From assembly GCA_002731985.1 (NCBI GenBank), contig PCCT01000066.1, positions 1-7,823 on the forward strand: a stretch of 7,823 nt of DNA, in the 5' to 3' direction. The position numbers and the translations under genes were made by a program. The notes beneath the pieces were generated by a model, which was given only the letters and a program-made list of their open reading frames with translations, did not search any database and had not been told where the DNA came from. The number at the start of each line of letters is the position of its first letter. The first letter of the stretch is position 1. Below are positions 6,015-7,823 of this stretch, in pieces. The DNA is from Nitrospinota bacterium (GTDB lineage: Bacteria; Nitrospinota; Nitrospinia; Nitrospinales; VA-1).

Positions 6015-7196
6015 TTGCGGAAAATTTATCTCGATCATAATGCGACAACGCCTGTATCACGGGAAGCGCTGGATGTAATGCTTCCCATATTCAAAGATGG
6101 ATTTGGCAATCCGTCCAGTGTTCATTCAGAGGGCAGGGCGGCCCGGGTTCGTCTTGATGAGGCCAGGGAGCAAGTAGCAGGGCTCATTGGCGCACAATCT
6201 AGTGAAGTGGTATTCACTAGTGGCGGTTCAGAGTCTAATAACTTTGCCATCTTTGGTACCGCTTTCGCACCCGATAATAATAAACGTCATATCGTGACAT
6301 GTGAAGTCGAGCACGCCGCGATACTTAATCCGCTAAAACAGCTTGAAGGACAGGGTTTTCAAGTGGAGCGATTGCCTGTCAGTAGAGCAGGTCGCGTCGA
6401 TCCAGAAAGGGTAAAAAATGCTCTCACAGATGCCACCCTGCTCGTTACCATTCAGCACGCCAATAGCGAAGTAGGTACCCTGCACGACATAGCCAGAATA
6501 GGAGAGTGTGTTCGCAATAAAGGTATTCTGTTTCACACCGATGCTGTTCAGAGCGTGGGAAAGGTGCCGATTGATGTCAGCAACCTGCCGGTCGATCTTC
6601 TTTCGATGTCTTCCCATAAATTATACGGACCAAAGGGGGTGGGAGCATTATTCATCAGACGGGGAACACCGACGCTATTCAGTCCAGTATGCGGGGGAGG
6701 GCAGGAAAAAAAAAGACGCGGCGGTACAGAAAATGTTCCTGGAATAGTCGGCTTTGGCAAGGCCTGTCAAATGGCCAAAGAGCGTATAGATAGGGGCGAA
6801 TTGGAGCGGTTAACAGAAATGCGCGATCAACTGTGGGAGAAAATTGAACAGTCTGTTTTAGGCGCGGAATTATTCGGGTGCCCCGACAATCGACTTCCAA
6901 ATACTCTAAGCTGTGGATTCGAGGGTGCGGATGGGGACACATTACTGATCGCGCTCGATATGGAAGGAATCTCTGTGTCAACAGGCTCTGCTTGCAGTTC
7001 CGGGACGGGAATGCCTTCGCCAGTTCTCACTGCGATGAGAGTTCCTGTGGAAAAGATCAATTCTTCAATACGCTTTAGCTTGGGATGGGGAAACACTTTG
7101 GCAGATATGGACAGGGTGGTGGAAATACTAGCAAAAGCGATTCAGCAAAATAGAGAAAAATCACCCGCCTATCCCCAAGCGGGCTCCATAGATTAG
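6015..7196 (+). CDS. cysteine desulfurase, group I (NifS/IscS-like)
   Basis: A PLP enzyme that converts cysteine to alanine and carries the sulfur as a persulfide for Fe-S clusters and thiolated tRNA. The 393 residues show the fold-type I set: HNATTP near the start, SGGSESNN, His100 in EVEHAAI, Asp176 in HTDAVQS, the PLP lysine Lys202 in SSHKLYGPKG, RRGGTENVPG, and the catalytic Cys327 in STGSACSSG. The GSACSS context places it in group I rather than the SufS group. I cannot say whether nifS or iscS is the better name, as no nifU, iscU or iscR is in view. The start is TTG 6015: a TGA at 6012-6014 in the same frame rules out any earlier start, and GAGAG at 6003-6007 is a usable ribosome site. 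A run of nine A at 6706-6714 lies inside the coding sequence. The acetyltransferase gene upstream supplies its cysteine pathway. Confidence 0.95.
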   Translation: MRKIYLDHNATTPVSREALDVMLPIFKDGFGNPSSVHSEGRAARVRLDEAREQVAGLIGAQSSEVVFTSGGSESNNFAIFGTAFAPDNNKRHIVTCEVEHAAILNPLKQLEGQGFQVERLPVSRAGRVDPERVKNALTDATLLVTIQHANSEVGTLHDIARIGECVRNKGILFHTDAVQSVGKVPIDVSNLPVDLLSMSSHKLYGPKGVGALFIRRGTPTLFSPVCGGGQEKKRRGGTENVPGIVGFGKACQMAKERIDRGELERLTEMRDQLWEKIEQSVLGAELFGCPDNRLPNTLSCGFEGADGDTLLIALDMEGISVSTGSACSSGTGMPSPVLTAMRVPVEKINSSIRFSLGWGNTLADMDRVVEILAKAIQQNREKSPAYPQAGSID

Positions 7197-7268
7197 CCGA
7201 GATTGGGAAAGGATGCGCAAATCATCAGTAATTCTTCAAAAACCAGAAAAAAGTCTAATGGGAAAGGC

Positions 7269-7299
7269 TTGATTTTCCGATATAAACTATTATTATAAT
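7269..7299 (+). promoter_or_regulatory. weak second promoter candidate upstream of the lipoprotein gene
   Basis: TTGATT at 7269-7274 could pair with TATTAT at 7291-7296 (16-bp spacer) or with TATAAT at 7294-7299 (19-bp spacer). The region is very AT-rich, so such matches are easy to find. It is much poorer than the pair just downstream. Confidence 0.2.
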
Positions 7300-7332
7300 G
7301 ATTCTAAGAAATATCGAGTCTTGTCATAAGTA

Positions 7333-7361
7333 TTGACATCATTCGTCCAAAATTTTATAAT
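7333..7361 (+). promoter_or_regulatory. consensus sigma70 promoter of the lipoprotein gene
   Basis: TTGACA at 7333-7338 and TATAAT at 7356-7361 both match the housekeeping sigma consensus at every base, with the ideal 17-bp spacer (7339-7355). Transcription should start near 7368, giving a 5' leader of about 45 nt to the ATG at 7413. Exact-consensus promoters are uncommon on chromosomes and suggest strong, largely constitutive transcription unless repressed. Confidence 0.75.
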
Positions 7362-7374
7362 CTATTGATATTAA

Positions 7375-7390
7375 AGGGATACTGATCCCT
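7375..7390 (+). promoter_or_regulatory. stem-loop near the 5' end of the lipoprotein mRNA
   Basis: AGGGAT (7375-7380) pairs perfectly with ATCCCT (7385-7390) around an ACTG tetraloop. It would lie about 7 nt from the predicted transcript start and 6 nt before the GGAG ribosome site. Such 5'-terminal stems are known to protect abundant outer-membrane mRNAs, ompA being the classic case. The same dyad could instead be an operator. The pairing is seen; the role is inferred. Confidence 0.4.
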
Positions 7391-7412
7391 ACCACTGGAG
7401 AACACAGAATTT

Positions 7413-7823
7413 ATGTCCCTCATTAACCCAATTTTCCGCCTGTTTTTAGTACTAATGATGTCTGGTTCCATGGTTCTCGGTGGATGTAGTTACATCCCGT
7501 GGATTGGAGATAGTGATGAAGACGACCTTGCCTTCGAGGAAGATTTCCCATTTGAAGATGATCAGGGAAGTGGCGGATTCGAGAACGAGCAATCAGCTTC
7601 TTCGGATGATGATTTTTTCGCGGAAGATTCGCGAGGCGGTCGTGGTGAGGATTTTGCTTCCGATGACAGCGGCTTTGGGGAAATGGATGACGCTTTCGCT
7701 AGTACCGATCGGCGAACAGACAAAAAAGAATTACAGGGTGATGTGGAAACACTGCAAACCCAGCAAGAGGCTCTCATCAGTAAAGTTCGTGAACTGGAAG
7801 AAGTACTCGGTTCACTGGGGCCC
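7413..7823 (+). CDS. acidic coiled-coil lipoprotein, N-terminal part (3' end outside window)
   Basis: An open frame of 137 codons runs to the window edge. It starts at ATG 7413 with GGAG at 7397-7400, a rather long 12-base gap. Residues 1-24 form a lipoprotein signal peptide with Arg9, a hydrophobic core (LFLVLMMSGSMVL) and a lipobox LGGC, so Cys25 should be lipidated. Serine at +2 fits outer-membrane sorting under the usual Lol rule. Residues about 32-95 are extremely acidic, with Asp/Glu clusters punctuated by Phe and Gly (EEDFPFEDD, DDDFFAEDS, EDFAS, GEMDDAFAS) and a small RGGRG insert. From about residue 103 a heptad-like coiled coil begins (LQGDVETLQTQQEAL, then VRELEEVLGSL). I do not recognise the family. 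The acidic stretch could be a disordered, cation-binding or envelope-spacer region. It has its own exact-consensus promoter and is probably not part of the desulfurase transcript alone. Confidence 0.8.
   Translation, partial: MSLINPIFRLFLVLMMSGSMVLGGCSYIPWIGDSDEDDLAFEEDFPFEDDQGSGGFENEQSASSDDDFFAEDSRGGRGEDFASDDSGFGEMDDAFASTDRRTDKKELQGDVETLQTQQEALISKVRELEEVLGSLGP

Noticed and set aside
6679..7096. Overlapping minus-strand frames inside the desulfurase gene
   Set aside because: They oppose conserved catalytic segments of the desulfurase and have no independent support.
7261..7278. GGAAA...TTTCC hairpin after the desulfurase as a terminator
   Set aside because: The stem is only five weak pairs with no T-run after it, so no terminator was called there.
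7562..7777. Minus-strand 71-codon Ser-rich frame opposite the lipoprotein
   Set aside because: The serine richness is the complement of the acidic codons of the lipoprotein, whose signal peptide, lipobox and promoter are all on the plus strand.

Overview
The window comes from a bacterial chromosome of moderate GC content, probably a Gram-negative. The signs are a TolC-like outer-membrane channel fragment at the left edge and a lipoprotein at the right edge. The flavin-dependent tRNA methyltransferase gene trmFO sits directly behind topA. The block dprA-topA-trmFO is a classic neighbourhood, known for example from Bacillus as smf-topA-trmFO-xerC-hslVU, and it also occurs in several Gram-negative lineages. 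A deltaproteobacterial or Nitrospinota-like host would fit, but nothing here proves the lineage. All intact genes lie on the + strand.

Layout. (1) 1-405: C-terminal end of a TolC-family outer-membrane efflux protein, cut by the window edge. (2) 406-610: intergenic region with a 12-bp palindrome, a possible promoter and an imperfect hairpin. (3) 611-805: a 64-codon ORF that joins the very N-terminus of DprA/Smf in frame to its C-terminal winged helix, so about 300 residues including the whole Rossmann core are gone. (4) 814-3159: topA, complete, with a Lys/Ala-rich N-terminal tail and four C-terminal zinc ribbons. (5) 3177-4508: trmFO, complete. (6) 4509-5234: 726 bp with no intact + strand gene. 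It holds at least two minus-strand protein fragments and looks like a gene graveyard where xerC-hslVU might be expected. (7) 5235-5936: serine O-acetyltransferase. (8) 6015-7196: group I cysteine desulfurase. (9) 7197-7412: intergenic, with an exact-consensus sigma70 promoter and a 5'-UTR stem-loop. (10) 7413 to the end: start of a very acidic, coiled-coil lipoprotein, cut by the window edge.

How the genes relate. The dprA remnant, topA and trmFO are tightly spaced (8 and 17 bp gaps) and are probably one transcript for DNA topology and tRNA modification. The acetyltransferase and desulfurase form a second unit: one makes O-acetylserine for cysteine synthesis, and the other takes sulfur from cysteine for Fe-S clusters and thio-modified tRNA. 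The lipoprotein has its own strong promoter.

I see no CRISPR array, transposase, integrase, toxin-antitoxin pair or other defence-like system. The most notable content is gene decay (the in-frame collapsed dprA and the minus-strand fossils) and the unrecognised acidic lipoprotein with its near-ideal promoter.
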